NCBI RefSeq assembly: GCF_001659605.2
Contig: NC_035161.2
Coordinates: 42,365,956-42,429,955 of the forward strand
From: Manihot esculenta
Taxonomy: Eukaryota; Streptophyta; Magnoliopsida; Malpighiales; Euphorbiaceae
Direction of reading: 5' to 3'
Length of the DNA: 64,000 nucleotides
In this document: piece by piece, positions 1 through 15,008 of the stretch
Numbering within the stretch: the stretch's first letter is position 1
Layout of the letters: the number at the start of each line of letters is the position of its first letter
The notes under the pieces: generated by a model
Database searches by the model: none
Told to the model about the DNA's origin: nothing
What the model saw: the letters and a program-made list of their open reading frames with translations, nothing else
Program-made: the position numbers and the translations under genes

Positions 1-3000
1 TAGTTTCAAATGACTCAAATATCCGATGCTGAGATCACTTCTTTACACACAATCACTTACTGACACATGATTATTGATATGGCATATTGCTTCTGACACA
101 TAACTAACTCCTTGCCTAGTTAACTATTTCTGGCCCAGCTCATTTTCAATGGTAAATCAGTGATATCAGTATATCATACTCCCCAGACACACACATACAC
201 ATGCACACACATAGAGAAAAGAGGAATATCTTGGCCTCTATTTTATTTCTCTGCGCACATTGCTCGAGACTAAAACATCATCAAGAGGGGAAAATGGGAG
301 TATTTATCCATCAAAGCTTGAAGTAAGACCTTATCTGTAGCAGCCTGCTCAATTATTGCACAACCAAGATCAAGGTTATCATTTGTAGCAAGTTGCACAG
401 CATGTTCCAGAAGTTCACTTGCAACACTCAAACCTTGAAGTGAATTCCTCAGTTGAGTTGAAATCAAAGTACGTAACGGCTCCTAGCAAAGCAAAGACAT
501 AAGATCAATCAACAACACTTAAGAAGGATATACCACTGATAAGTTCTTGATACACACACAAATAGAAGAAAAACCTTGCATGTCACATGAGCTAAACTTC
601 CAGCTAGACTTGCAACCATCAAGTGTGCTGCGTTATATATTCGTGTCTCATCAGATTCCATGGCATAATCCTGCCATTTCCACCAATATGAGGATATGGA
701 TAAAAATAAGTCCACAAAAAACAGCTTTTATAAAGTAGTAGTTAAATGAAAAATTCGGGTACTATGACAATGAAACATGTGGATGACAACATGAGCAAAG
801 ACAAGAAAAAAAAAGTAAGATAATAAGGCACACGAGACCACTAAACGGCACAAAAAAAGATTCAACACACTAAAAGGGGGACCTAAAACTTTCATTTCAG
901 CCAGCAAACCTTCAAGACAAGTTCTTTTGTTGTTTGTGTAGCTATAGAAACACTACGCTGAACGATGCCAGACACTATTTCTTTGATAGCTCTATCCATT
1001 ACAATTGGAACAACCCTGCAAAATATGAGGAGATGAATATTATGGTATTAAGATGAATGACTCATTAAGAATAAAAATGTTGATATAGTAAGGATTTCAA
1101 ACCTTTGAAAATGCAAGTGCAAACCCCAAGAATTGAGCTTCGGGTTAATGATAACATGAGTTCCAATGTTGGGTGTTGTGGTGGGGTTTGGAAGCTGCAA
1201 ATCACATAATGGCTGGCAAGTGAGTAACACATAGGATCTCAATTGACAATTGATTCGCACAGAAATTATAAAATAAAATAATTAAAAAAAGAGAGCAGCT
1301 AGAACACCTGACTGACAGAAAAATGTGATTGGGATGGAGTAGCTTGAAATAGTCCTTGAGCAGGAGGAAGCTGATCAGACAAGCCTAATGCAGCCAGTTT
1401 TTCATCCTCCATCAAAGTCCCAGTGGAAAGATGAACAGGTGCAGCATACTAAAAGCACCAAACAGTTGAGCACCAAACTAATTACAATATTAATGTATGT
1501 GTTATAGGACATAACTCTCAGCAAACAGTCAAAAAACAAATAGACACAGACCTGAGATAATAAATGCGTATGACCAGCAGAATTAGGTGGATTGCCAGCT
1601 TCATGTGGTAATTCTGCATGACTTAATGTTATTGCAGGCTTGACTTCAGCAACAATCTGTGGCTGTGATGCTCCAGCATCTTTATTAGAGAAATCAGGGT
1701 TCCCTTCAATTTCTCTTTTGCGATCCTTCAGAAGAGAAGTGGGTGTTATGTCCTTCATATCTACACCAAGATTCTTGAATAGAACCTGAAAAACCAAATA
1801 CATTAAAAAGCTTCTCGAATGAAAATCGTTGGTCAACTGAGAGCCTATACAACATATATCTATACCTCTATGTCAAACTTAAGGTTCATTTTCAAGTTTG
1901 GCATTGAATAAATTTCAGTAAGCAATCCAAGAATACCCATTGTCCAAGGATTAGGAGGCTGATATGCTAGACTGCTTTGGCATGGCTCTAGAATCTACAG
2001 CAAGAAATGAAAGTTAAGTATCGATGACACTAAAGTTCAAAGAAATGCATTATTGTCAATTTAAGTACACCTTTGAAGTAAATGGAATCACAGCAATCAT
2101 CAGGCCCTTCTCATATGCCTGCACGATCGAAGGAAAATTCTTAAATGAAACATCCAATTAGTAGCATATAATCCTCAAAGAGCATATGAAATGTGAAGAA
2201 GCAAAATTTAAAGAGGATTAATAATATAGCACAAGACTGAATTGGAATAAAGTTACCTCAATAATCAAAGATTTGGGATCTATCTCACGAGCCCTTAGAA
2301 CTTGATTCCTGCCAATTGTTAATTTCCCAAGCCAGCTACCCAGATTTTTTAGCAATGACCGCTCCTCTGAACTTGATTTTATAAGCTCAGAACCTAGGAG
2401 AACCTGAAATGATACGAATAAATGAAATATCACATCCACCTCAAAGGAGCTGTTCCTTCACCAAACCCAGTGTGCAGGCAGAGCAGCAAATAACGACACA
2501 AACCTTGCAGTTTTCATAAGTGGCCTGGACAATCTCCTTATTTAAGGTCTTCGAATTAACTTTATCAAGAAACTTCAAGTACAAGTCGTGAAAATTGGGT
2601 TCAATGCTTGCCCTGCAAAGACATGAGCCAGGGATGATATATGACATACAATAACAAGGCTCCAAGGCATCTGATGACAGTTGCAGAGCCAAGACTTTTT
2701 GGGTAGGCCGAAAGCAATTTATCGTCTTATGTTTTATACATACTGGAAAAATGACAAATATATATACACAAACTAACCATACAAATATATAAATAAAGCA
2801 ATTGTTAGCAATAAATAAATCAACACTTGCATACATACATATATAAGCATATTTGTCATACATGCATGTGTAAACATAATGTGCAAATTAATTTCTTCTA
2901 CACAAAACAGAATCTCACATACAGCTAATAGGTTGTATGTGATTTGAATTAAATTATCTACATTCAGAGAATAACAGTTGGAAACAAACTTGGGAAGGGG

Positions 3001-6000
3001 GAATCCTCGTGGCTAAGAACACAAATCCCAACCTTTCTTGTTCTCATAGTGGCTCAATAATGGACTGATGGGATCAACAAAGATGAATATATTGCACATG
3101 CAGGAAGAGAAGGAAAGAGAGAAAACATATACCGGACAAAGTACAATGCAAGCAGAAATATAAATTTTCTCACCTTTTCATAACCATATACTGGGCAAAC
3201 CAGGGATAATACTGCTCCTTCAATATTTCAGTAAATTCTTTTGCTTTAGCTTCAACATTTGCAGATGAAATATTGTTAATGATGAACGATATCTTATCCT
3301 GAATCTCAGATGCTGGAGCCTGTAAACAGAATGAAGAAAGTGGGCCAGTTATAATCTATAATCTAAAATGAAGATAAAAACAACCTAAGGCTCGTTTTGA
3401 AATTGAGGTTCTAGGCCAAAATAGTGCTTTCAGAAAGAAGCACCAGCATAGGTGTTCAAAACAGAAATTTGGGGAAGTTTTTTTGTTATTTTAATTCTTA
3501 TAATTAAATCATTTCACTTTTATCTTTTAGAATTAATTTCTAAAATCATCCAACACATTTAAGAAATGATATTTTCTCAACAGCAGCTGCATTCAATAGC
3601 AATGCCAATCATAGCCCTAATCAGCAAACCATGTAGGAATAATCCATACATGCTTAGTGAAGTGGAGATGTATGTTTAAACAGTGCACAATATCATCCAT
3701 ATTCTCAATTTTCATTTATCCAAGCCAATTTTTTGGAAGATTTAGGCCACAGAAAGCCAGATACCGAAAAGATAATAAATAAATAAAGCAGCATCAGTAT
3801 GTAACCAACAATTTTGTCAGGCTTGACAATCATCAAATGAGGAATCTCCAAGAGAATGCAAGGCTAGCAAATGCGGACATGTACCATAAATAATCAACAC
3901 ATCAAATTTTAAGATCAAATGATTGTTAACTTTTAGTTGCTATACAACTGAAGCACTAGTTTGAACTACCAGCAAGAATAAGACAGATAAGGAAGGTGCG
4001 AAATAATCAACATATAATATTCATTACAAGACAATCCCAACATCAAATTTACTAGCCATTTGTGCAAAAGAGGCACAAGGATAGAGTACCTCTATAGGTG
4101 TTTCCCTTCTCTCAGCAGCAGCTACAAGCGTTTCAATGTTCAAAGCAGAGCCAAACCCTACAAAAAACAGGTTAAGTAATGATGATATAAAAAAAAGGCA
4201 TTAAAAGAAACAAGGCAAACAGCTCCTTGTTAACATCAAAAAACTCCAATTTTTAGCAATAGAAAATTACTAGCAGAAGTAGCTCCTCGAGAGGGACGAA
4301 CGAAACCATGAGAAGAAGACATAGCTGTAGTACTGGCCACAATCTGCATTTGGAGCTTAAAAAATAAGATGCAACACAGCAATGGCACGGAAAACATTAA
4401 CCACAACACATGTAATTGGCAGGGAAGGCACACCTTCTGAGTGCTTGAATTATCACCTAAAGAAGCAATCAAAGATTTCCCTCCAGCAGATAAAAGAGAT
4501 TTGGTCTCATTAGATGAAGCCATGAAGACTTTATGACGGTCATCAATAGGACTGTCATGTCTCTCTTGAACATGAAGTGTGGAGGAAAGTTGCTGCACAG
4601 GCGGTGTGATACTAACACTATTCAACTGCAATATCAATCCCGAATTAGGGAGCCAAAAAGAAAAACACAACTGCCAGAGATCATTAATCAATTTAACAAG
4701 TTGATCCATGGAATACATTTATAAGATTGCAAGAGCGTGTCATGAATGGTAATATATGATCATTAACATCTCCAAACATATTTGCAGCTAATCCAAGCCT
4801 TCAAAACCTAGAAGGTAGTGCTTCCTCAAATGTTACATAATGCAACATGGTAAATGAGCATCCAGAATAGGAGACTAGGAGTGCATCTGGTAGCACTAAG
4901 ATATAATGCAAGCACTAAAGTTCAGAGATCCAGAAAACCAACAGTAGCTGATGATGTGATAGACACTAGAGGTGGTTGTTTTAAACAATGGCCATTACGT
5001 AACATTATTTGCTAGCTTTTTTCCGCCCCCGCCCCCAACAGAAAAAAACAACATTATGTAAAAGCAAAAAAAAAAGTACTTTTCTAGAGGGAGCAGGCAA
5101 CTATCTTCATGCTTTCTTTTGTATTGCGGGAGTTTTATGCTGCTCTGTCTCGCACACTCTCTCCCTCAACTTCCACTAACTGATATCTTTCCACAAATCT
5201 TCTACATCTTGTCTCTTGAGCTAAGATTATCAATGATAGGCTAAGACCATCGATTATATTTTTAGTTCTAAACATCCACATCTTACAATTTGAGAGTTAT
5301 TTTTGTTTTTAGCTTTTTTAGCTTGATGCAGAAAATTATATTGATGCTATTTTTTTTTTCTCTGATTTTTTTCTCTAATTCTGAACTATTTCAGGAATTA
5401 GTGTTAGTAAAAATGCAAAATACATAAATAATTAAAAAATAACATCAAAAAAACTTTTGGATTTCTTTATTTTACTTTCTAATTAATCAATGCTAGGGAT
5501 GATAGCTTAATGTCTTTATTTGATGTATTTATGATTATTAATTTTTTTTCAAAAAGATTTGCATAGCAAAAGCCATCACTTTATGGGACCTTCTTCTTTA
5601 CCCATAACCATGACTTAAATCCATAATCTGGTGCATTTCCCATGCAATATCAACTTCAGTTGCTCCTTTCCTCAACTACAGCTTCTCTGCTCTTTACAAT
5701 GATAGCAAGTAAAAGAGGTGAACAAAATAGTTTGAGAATAGTGGTTCGCAAGTTATGAAGTATATCTGGCTCAAGACAATTCGTTTGTAATGGCAAAACA
5801 TACCAACCTGTAGAATATTATTCCCTGTGACTTAAGTAGCCATAAGTTGAAATTCAAAACACAATATGGCATACCTCTTCGTTTCCTGAGCTTGCTTGAG
5901 ATAAACCATGATGATGAGCAGCAGAAGCATTGCTACTTCCATCTGATTCCAAATGACCTGATGAAATCCTGGCAAGTGCCCGTTCAATGAAAGAAACGAG

Positions 6001-9000
6001 CTCTGAATGAGTACCACGAAGATGAGATATCTGTAAGATATGGTTGCAATACTGTGGCCACTCAATCAGGCGATCCACAAACTGCTCCAAAGCCTTTGTC
6101 CCAAACACAAACATCTGCAGGCAGAAAGGCATCAAAACCATTGAACAAAAAAACACCCATAAGAGGAACATTACACACAAACAGAAAAACGAACTTTGGA
6201 ATCAGGGGGTTTTCTGAGTGCATCCAAAACACCACGCAAGGCAATCCCAAGTGTTAGATGAGTTACAAGCTGGTGCTTGATAACAGAACCTGAAATGATA
6301 CTTGCAATCAGAATTTCATAAATATGCTGAAAATTTGCAATATCATTTGCATAATTGCACAAACTGCAAAATCACCTGAGAAATAAATAAGCAAAGATGC
6401 CTCAATTATAACTAATTATGATTATATTCATGTAGCAAGTATAATAGGTATAGAAACAAAGTTGGCCCTGAAACTTCACGAGTCAGTACCAAGTCTACTA
6501 TTATATAACATCTTCACAAAGCATCCGACCACTAACAGTGAGATTAGAAAAACAAACCAGGGTCAAACTTTATCTGTTCTATAATTAATACTCACCAAAT
6601 AGAACAGCAGCAATTTTTAGTTGCTTTTCAGGATACTTTGGGAAGAATCTATACTCCTCAAATAGATTGCCGATCATGCATTCAAAAATTAACTGCTCCC
6701 TGTCAATTAAAGCAGTGGATCATCAGCATTACAAAGTGAAATTAATATACATATAAAATATCCTCTAACCAGTTACAACCTGTTAACCAAACTACTAAGA
6801 AAACCACAATCTTCATGAGTGCATTTTCTTTTTAAACTTGTTAGAGCACATAATAACAAAAATAACTCAGGGAGTTGATAGCAATAATAACAGAACTCTA
6901 CCTTGCACTGTCATAAAAGGCCAACAGTATAAAAAAATCAGAATCATTTGTTTAGGAGATTGAAGTGACAAGAGGCAACTTGAATGGACTATGTGCCAAC
7001 CATAGGATTAAGAAGGTATGAATAAGACACTTAATGAAAAAAGCTTAAGTTTCATACAACTTCCACTACAAATAGCCTATTGAACAAGATAACTTAGATT
7101 CTAAACAAATGAAAGGACTATTAAAACAGCGTAAGCTTTGAAAGTGTGTAAAAGCTTTGACTTCTTACCTTCTCACAGGTGACTCCTTGAATCGAGAAAG
7201 CATTTGAACCATCGCATCAATTGTCAATTGACTAGAAAACATTTGATGGAAGTAAGAATTTGCTTCTGCCTCAACATCATCTGAAAACCCATCAGGGGTA
7301 GATGAATCTGCAGAGCCATCACTTTGCAACGGTGGATTGGAGTCCATAATTGTTAGATTTAACGTTTCCATTTCCTCAGAAAGTCGACTGGAGATGATTA
7401 AGCTTGTATGAGTTTTGAGGACCTGTAAATAAACGGAGTAAGAGAAAAAACAAGAGATACAAAATGATACACATCGAGATAGCATGCACTAAGAAAAAAG
7501 AGTAAATGCAGAACCTTCAGGAAGGTAGAAGAGGTCTCCATATAAATATCTGTTATAGAACTACTATGACGGAAAGGTTTGGTAGAAAAATCCTGTGATC
7601 CACCAGGTTGGACCTCTTTCAAAAACTTGAGACATTCCTGAGAAGTTGCCAAAAGCAGTTCAGCACATCATTTTTTGCCATTGTCATAACTTAAAAATAA
7701 AGTAAGAATGGTTGGATTACCAGCACGCAAAAATTAGGGAACTCCGTTAACCAATGACACCTTGCTTAAGAGAAATGGAAGGACAAGCAAGAATTACCTC
7801 AAAGAAAAAATCCCTGTATGTAACTAAATTAGTAGTCAGCCACTTCTCAAGGTCAACAAGTTCTTTTCGTGAAGCTAGGGCTGCCAATCTGATACCCAAA
7901 GGACTAGGAATCATGTCTAGCACTGATGACAGTATCTGCAAAATGTATAAGAAAAACAAGTTAAATGAACGAAAAATATATGAAAGAAATGTTCTCCAAA
8001 AATTTAAAGCAAAGAACAATAAAGATGCCAAAAGTTCCCATAAATTGACAGGTAGTTTACAGGAACCTGTGCCTTTTTACTTCAACACATTGCTAGATTG
8101 TTTAAACAAAAGTCAAATTCATTCTAAATTTTACCTTTAATTCTTGGCATATGTCCAATATCTTGATAATGCAGTCTGGTTCAATATTGTGAGCATCTAC
8201 AAATCCCAGCACAACAAGACTAGGATTTATATGCCAGAGGTAATGAATCATACCATTGCCTGTGCCACTTTTGATTATCATAGGAAAAACCACAAAAGAC
8301 ACTTCATACTGGAGAAGATTATATGCAGTCTGCAATAATCAATAACAATTTATCAACCCCCATAAGTTTTTTTTCCTTTCTGTTTCTTTTTTTTTTTTTT
8401 GGAAAATAAAATGGTAAAAATCACTGAGATACAAATTAAAATAGAGATACATTAATATGTGATATCCCAAGAAGTAAGATTTCTGGACAGTGCTTCAGAG
8501 GATATTCAAGCATTGATTGAATAGAACTAGAATGCCCCATCTCTGCTAGTTGACAAAGTACATCCAAAAGATCAAGACATAACCATGCATGATTTGCATG
8601 TCCAAGTTGAAGCTTATGACCATGTACTGCGCCATGATAGACCTGAGTGAGCAATCATTCACTAGTTAAAATTAACACATTACATGTTAATGAAAACAAA
8701 AAGATTATAGAAAATGCATCAACCAGCAGTCTTCCAGAATGAGCAAAGGTAAACACTTCTGGTGGGGCCAATACAGCATACTTGAGAAGAGATAGTTGAC
8801 CCAGAGTATTTTTCCATGGGGATCCACAAATAGCATGGAGAGGGAAAGGATCCTGCATATAGAAATCAAACAAACTCAAAATCAAACCAGGAAGAAGCCT
8901 CTTCATCTCAAGAACAGATCCCAAAACATGAGGTTAAGCATATTAACAAGATATACCTGGCAAGCATGTCTATAGACAGACATGAAGAAAGAGAATGCTT

Positions 9001-11061
9001 CCTCATTAGGGATGTAAAATCCCTCATGATCCATATTTTCCATCACTTGTACCCAGTTGGTACCAGGAGCCTGTATACATGCAAGACAATAAAGTGCACT
9101 TTTCACCATGAAGGAAAAGAAAAACTAGCAAAGGCCAAATTCAAAGTAGTAGTAATAGAAAACAAAAAAAAAAAAATAGAACTCACTAGTTGCTTAATAG
9201 TTTTCACAAGGATGTCAATATCCCAGGAACTTAACAGTGGGAGATCAGAGGAAATGCTGCATCCAATAGCTATACCAAAGTTTAAAAATGTGCTTTGGTT
9301 GTCTTCAAGGCTAGCATGGCTGCGTGCAACTGTTCCAAGCATCTTTGAGATAGTACTCTCAGACAGCGGCAAGAAGTGAGACAATATCTCTTTGCAGTGC
9401 GAGGCATCAAATGTGCATCCATAGCCCAATTCCCTTAAGATATCACTTGTGGACATCTCCTCCTCCATTTCAGCTAAAAGTGCATCAAATTCATTTTCCT
9501 CGCATTCATGGAACTGACCCACATTCCTAGAAATGACAAAGAAAGCCATCATGATATCAGAAAATTGACAACAAAATAAACATGTAAATCAATCATGCAG
9601 AAGAAAGTAAATAAGACAAATAAAATGGAACAAAAACTGGAACCTCAAAAAATTGGCCTCGCGCATTTCATCGGAAAGCAGTGGAGTTAAAACAAAAGGA
9701 AATGACTCTTTTGGTTGCAATAAGGATAATATCCGCAAAAGGTGGTCCACGTGCTTGGAAAGGCCCTCAGACCGCTGAAGGCACATAACTATATTCTGAA
9801 TTTGCTCTGCAGAATTCATAGAAACTGGATTTGCACACAATGCTTCAACCTGAGCCATGAAAAATTTCTTTGCTGGGAACCAGAAAAATTATATGATCAA
9901 TGCATTAGAAACTAGAGCCCAAGAATACTCGTAACAATAAATAATAACAAAATAAATGCTCACCACTCATTCTGGTTTCAATGATATCGGAATCGGACAG
10001 AGCAAGACCAATGCCAATTTTTTCAGACAGAGATAAATGTAACACATTAGACAAATTTTCCAGGAATTCATCATTAATCTCTGTGCTTCTTAGGGACTGA
10101 CAAAGCACCGTACTGAAATTTGGTTTGTCCAGAAGATATTTGAAAATTGACACAAGAACCGACTCCAGCTGACCGTTTTGCAAGTCAGTCCCGTGAAAAT
10201 GCAGGCGTTCCAAGCAGGTTTTGAGCACCAGAACACTTCCCTCAACTCCATATTCAATAAACTGCCAGCAAGAAACTCAGTGAATGCATAAATCTAAGGG
10301 AGGCAACAAAAGCTTATCTTGAACTACTAACAAACTGAATGATTCATTTTCCAATAAAATAATTCAACTGAATTCTTACAAAACCATGCATGATTTTAAT
10401 TCCTTTTAAAATGAAATTATTTTTAAGTTTAAAAAAGTGAATTATTTCTTTCCAAACAAAAGAATTGATAGAAAAGAAATAACATGAATTGATTCTTGCA
10501 AAATTATTCATCCCAAATAGGGGGATTAAGAATTAATGTTTAAAACAATTTATTTAAGCTCATGAAAATTATAAAACTTTGAGCATTATATGGGAGCCGC
10601 AAGTATACGGCATGGTGCACTCAAGAGTAAATAAACTTAATTTGGCTCAGCTAAATCGAGCAATTAAGTCGACTCTCCATACATTAGGACCAAGACTGAA
10701 ACAACTTCTAAGACATATATGGAAGACGACAGAAAATACAACAAGAAGAAAAAAAAAAAAGGAAAGGAAATAAAATAAAATAAAAACTTAAAGAATTAGG
10801 GATAGAAATCGCCAGGTTTTTAACCTAAGTTCGTGTTATCCAAAATTAAGAGAAGATCAAAGATGTAAGGGTTTCAATGAAGTGAACATGGTGACTGAGA
10901 ATTGATGATCAGTGCAATAAATAGAGGCAAGAAAGTAGTCGCATTAGACCAATAGAAGATACCTGGCAGAGTTCTTGGAGAACAGAATCGACGTTGGCCT
11001 CGTTCAAACTCTGAAACAAGCACCGAATCTGATTCGGAATGGCTGACGATAACTTGGGCAT
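1..11061 (-). CDS. NOT1: CCR4-NOT complex scaffold subunit NOT1 (5' 28 coding exons; 3' part beyond the window)
   Basis: NOT1/CNOT1 is the scaffold of the cytoplasmic CCR4-NOT deadenylase. I joined 28 exons by GT-AG sites: 10963-11061, 9964-10261, 9644-9872, 9187-9526, 8957-9070, 8724-8852, 8451-8642, 8135-8329, 7798-7935, 7515-7637, 7169-7422, 6596-6699, 6195-6289, 5875-6114, 4434-4625, 4271-4343, 4090-4157, 3174-3319, 2504-2612, 2257-2403, 2071-2118, 1866-1994, 1552-1785, 1308-1448, 1103-1194, 910-1015, 575-670, 330-482. They total 4284 nt, exactly 1428 codons without a stop. The start is [20 protein letters not shown]. Residues 1 to about 800 are the HEAT-rich N-terminal arm. About 960-1190 form the MIF4G domain that binds CAF1 (includes [13 protein letters not shown] and [20 protein letters not shown]). 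From about 1280 begins the CAF40/CNOT9-binding DUF3819 domain ([36 protein letters not shown]). Family members are near 2,400 residues, so about 60% is present. The C-terminal NOT module is missing only because of the window edge. Confidence 0.96.
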
Positions 11062-11273
11062 GGCAACGAGATATACTGAGGGATTAGGGTTTGTAACTAG
11101 AGAGAGAGTTTTTGTGTGTTTATAGAAGCAGATATAAAAATGAGATATGGAGGTTGGGGGTTTCGAAGATTGCGGGAACTGAGAATCGACGAGAGGGAGC
11201 GCTTGAAGCTGTATCTCAAACCAAGACAAAGAGGTGCCTCCTCTGGGTAACGCATCAGTTACCCGCGGGTGAT

Positions 11274-11283
11274 CTTTTATATA
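11274..11283 (-). promoter_or_regulatory. candidate TATA box of NOT1
   Basis: On the minus strand this reads TATATAAAAG, about 210 nt upstream of the NOT1 start codon at 11061. A start site about 30 nt downstream would give a 5' UTR near 180 nt. The interval between is pyrimidine- and purine-patterned leader-like sequence without a convincing competing gene. No transcript evidence is available, and the neighbouring DNA is AT-rich enough for a chance match. Confidence 0.4.
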
Positions 11284-14200
11284 TACGTTCGCTTTGTATT
11301 TACGCCACGTCCTCATTAGGATTTATCTTTTCTTTTTTTTTTCTTTTCAAACATTTTGAGAATAAAAATGACTGAAAATATTAGCTTTAAGTGTCATAAT
11401 TTATTTTTATAAAACGTTTAATTAAACACATTAAATAATGATAAAAATATAAAGATGAGAATATGATTTTAATTGATAAAATAATAGGCCTGTTAGATTT
11501 TCAAAAGCATATAATTTATAATACTCTCGTTTATGAAATTTAATACTCCACATATAAAAAAATTATTTAAATATAAAATTCCAAGATTCACAAGTTAATG
11601 ATGAAGTATTCTGATAGTTTCCTTTGAGTGTAAAATATGGTTGAGAATTTGAGTCTCTCCATCAATTTTCTACACATTAAATTAATTTTGAATTATATAT
11701 ATATATATATTAGGATAATGACTGATAATACAGCTTAATAATACAGTAATGACAAATTTTTTTATATATAATTCAAACAAATACATAAAAAGTATTAAAA
11801 TACTTATCATAATATTAAAATTATAAAACGATGATATGATTAGGAGAATTAATAAAATTTTAAATGATAACACTTTTAATATATATATCATTCACAGTTT
11901 TAAACTGGTAATATACGTACATCTGAATAAAATCTCTGAGATTTTAAATTTTAGTTTTTTAATTTTTAATTTTAAATTATAAAAAACACTTTTAATATAT
12001 ATTAATTTTTAATTAATTTGCCATGTACGTTATTATTTTTATGATATTATATAATATTATATATTATTATGTTTTTTTTTTGAAAGCATATTATTATGTA
12101 ATTAAAAGTCTATAACTAAAAATAATATAATTAATAATATATTTTCTCTCTAAATAAGTATAAAGTATAATTATCAAAATAAAATATATGTAATTTAAAT
12201 TTAATTAGAAATATTATTGAGTCAAAATAAAAATTCTAACATGTGGATTTTAAAGATATATTATTACTGAAACATATCATCATTCTATTGTCTTATAATT
12301 ATTTTTTAAAAAAAATTCAATCTAATAATGTAATGTTATAATAATTATCTTAATTTTAATATATTTAATAAAAATTGAATTATCATCCACGTTAAAAAAT
12401 ATTATAATAATTACTTTAATAATCCTTTTTAAAATTATCTAATATTAATTTAAATGTATTAATTTAATAATTATTAACTATAATATATTTTAATATTTAA
12501 TAATGTATATTAAAATGGTATAACATTTTAACATCGCCTATAATTAAATTTAAATTTATTATTTTAATTAATAGTGGATATTAATATTCAGTAATTTTAT
12601 TAAAATAACTAATATTTTAATATAATCGCTAATTAAATTTATTTTTTTATTAGCTAATATATTTCATCTTAATAAAAAAATTTTTAGATTATCTAAATAT
12701 GTAGATAATTTTGGTGGAATAGAGTCTGAGTTGAATAAGAATCTAATCTAACCAACCAATCTAATTAAAGTTTTTCAAATTAATAATAATTTCCAACCAA
12801 TTAAAATAAAAAATTGTAATTAAAAAATCTAATCATGGACATTTTAGATATTTATAGTATCCCCTCCCCTTTTCATATATATATATGAAAATATATTAAA
12901 AATGAATATTTGGATAATATTAAATCACTTATAATAAGTTGTTTTTAAATTGTTAAGACTCCGTAAAATGAATATATTTTATAATTTTTTATTTTTAAAA
13001 TTTTAAAAGAATTTAGTCAAAAAAAATATTTTTATTAAATAAAAAATTAAATTATTTTAAAAAATAACTTTTTATTTTCAAAAGATAAAGTTATTTTTTT
13101 ACACATTTAAAATTCTATTAAAGCTTTTATATATAAATTTATTAATATATTATATTTTTTAAATTCAAATTAGATAATGAAAAAAATTATTTTATTAAAA
13201 AAATTATTTTTCGTAAACAAATAAAACCTAACTATTATATTTAAATTAAAGTGAATAATAATTTAATTATTTAAATTAATTTAAAATTAGTAGATGAATA
13301 TGTGACTTGTGGGATGTACATAAATAGTAAAAAATTGATATTTTGAGACAACATTATTAAAGTAAATTTTAATTATATTAAATTATTAAATAGCAGCTTC
13401 AAGTTTTTAAAAATACATAGAATAATAAAATATAATGTAGCTTAGTCATATGGTGGTGACAATTTAATTTTCAATTAAAATATTAAAACCTTATAGTAAC
13501 TGCCATGATATTAAATTATTAGATAAAAAGTTTAAATATATAAGATAATAAATATAATATAATAAAGTGATGGATATAATTTTAAGAATTAACTTAATTT
13601 TAAATAGGAGCAGTTTTAATATTATTTAATAATCTGGACAATATTAAAATACTATATACTAAATTTAATTTCAAAAAATAGAATAATGGAGTGATTATAT
13701 AATTAATGAAATGAATAATTAATTACACCACCTCCAAATTAGTTTTTAGTTTATCTAGTTGATCTTTCAACTCCATCCTTCATCCTTGGATGTGTCTCTA
13801 TTGCTTCATACTAATCACATCATTTGTCTTAATTCTTTCTTCCATCAAAATAGTCTCCTTTCTCAATGATTCAGACAGAAAAAATTGCTTGAATTTCTTA
13901 AATCCGCCTTGCATTGATTGAAAGCCCGAAAATTGTATTTGTGAAGAAGTGTTTCTCTAATAAATGTTGTTTCCACATTTAATGGACAATTTGATGATTC
14001 CAAGCTTCCATATTATGAGATCAAATAATAGTTTCAGTTATGATGACAAAGTTTAAAAAAAAAAAAAGTCCCTTTAATTCAAATGTTGTTATAGTTTGGA
14101 AATTACATTAAAAAGTCCTTATAATTTAATTCAATTAACTAGCAAAGACACCTGTCTAATTATAAACTATTTTACCATTAGTCACCTTAATTTAAGGTGG

Positions 14201-15008
14201 TTAAAGCTGAGATAAATATTTATATACTCTAAATACCTCTAAATACAATAAAGATAAAAAGAGCAAAAAAAACTCCCTTTTATCTTTCAGCTCACTTCCA
14301 CACATCAGCTGCTCTCTCTCGGTAGAAGACACAAGAATAATCTAGTGTGAATTTTTTCATTGAAGAGGAAAATAAATTGATTGTGGACACTTTTTCATCA
14401 TCTATTATAACATGTGATAAGTGATTTGGACTATTTGCAAGGGTAAATATCATATTTTTCCCTTTTTGTCTAAAAATAAAGAAGTGGTATCTAGAGTTTG
14501 TTTTGTTATAATAATATACTTGGAACTTCAAAGCTCATTTGTAGAATTTTATGCTTGGATTTCTTTTTTTTTTTTCTGTCAATAAATTTCCTTGTGTTTC
14601 TTTTCCGATAACTAATAAAAAGATGAAACTTTTAATGTTTTAGTTTCAACTATTTTCTTATGGGTTTTTTTGACAATCTTAATATTATTTCCACCAATAT
14701 AAATATGTTTTGTTATCAAAAAATGATATAAATATTCAAATCTGAGAAATGAGGGGAATAATTAAAGATACATGTGGGAACATCATCATGTTTGTAAACT
14801 TAGAAAGGGTGCATGCATAATAATTTAATATTATGGGCCAAGAGATGGATTTCTTAAAATTTTTTGGGTTAAAGTTACTAAATACTATGCATTTCTGGGC
14901 AGACAGAATAATGAGTCATAGGAAATGCTGGACTAAATGCTTGCAGAATTGTTATTGCATGGCATAATCAAAATTTCTTTATAGTTATTTTTAATAAATA
15001 AATATTTA
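11284..15008. other. AT-rich intergenic region, no gene recognised
   Basis: Long stretches consist almost entirely of A and T with stops in all frames. A less AT-rich patch at about 13740-14040 gives a broken minus-strand translation rich in charged residues and could be an old retroelement remnant, but I cannot assign it. I saw no splice-consistent exon series and no RNA gene. Confidence 0.6.
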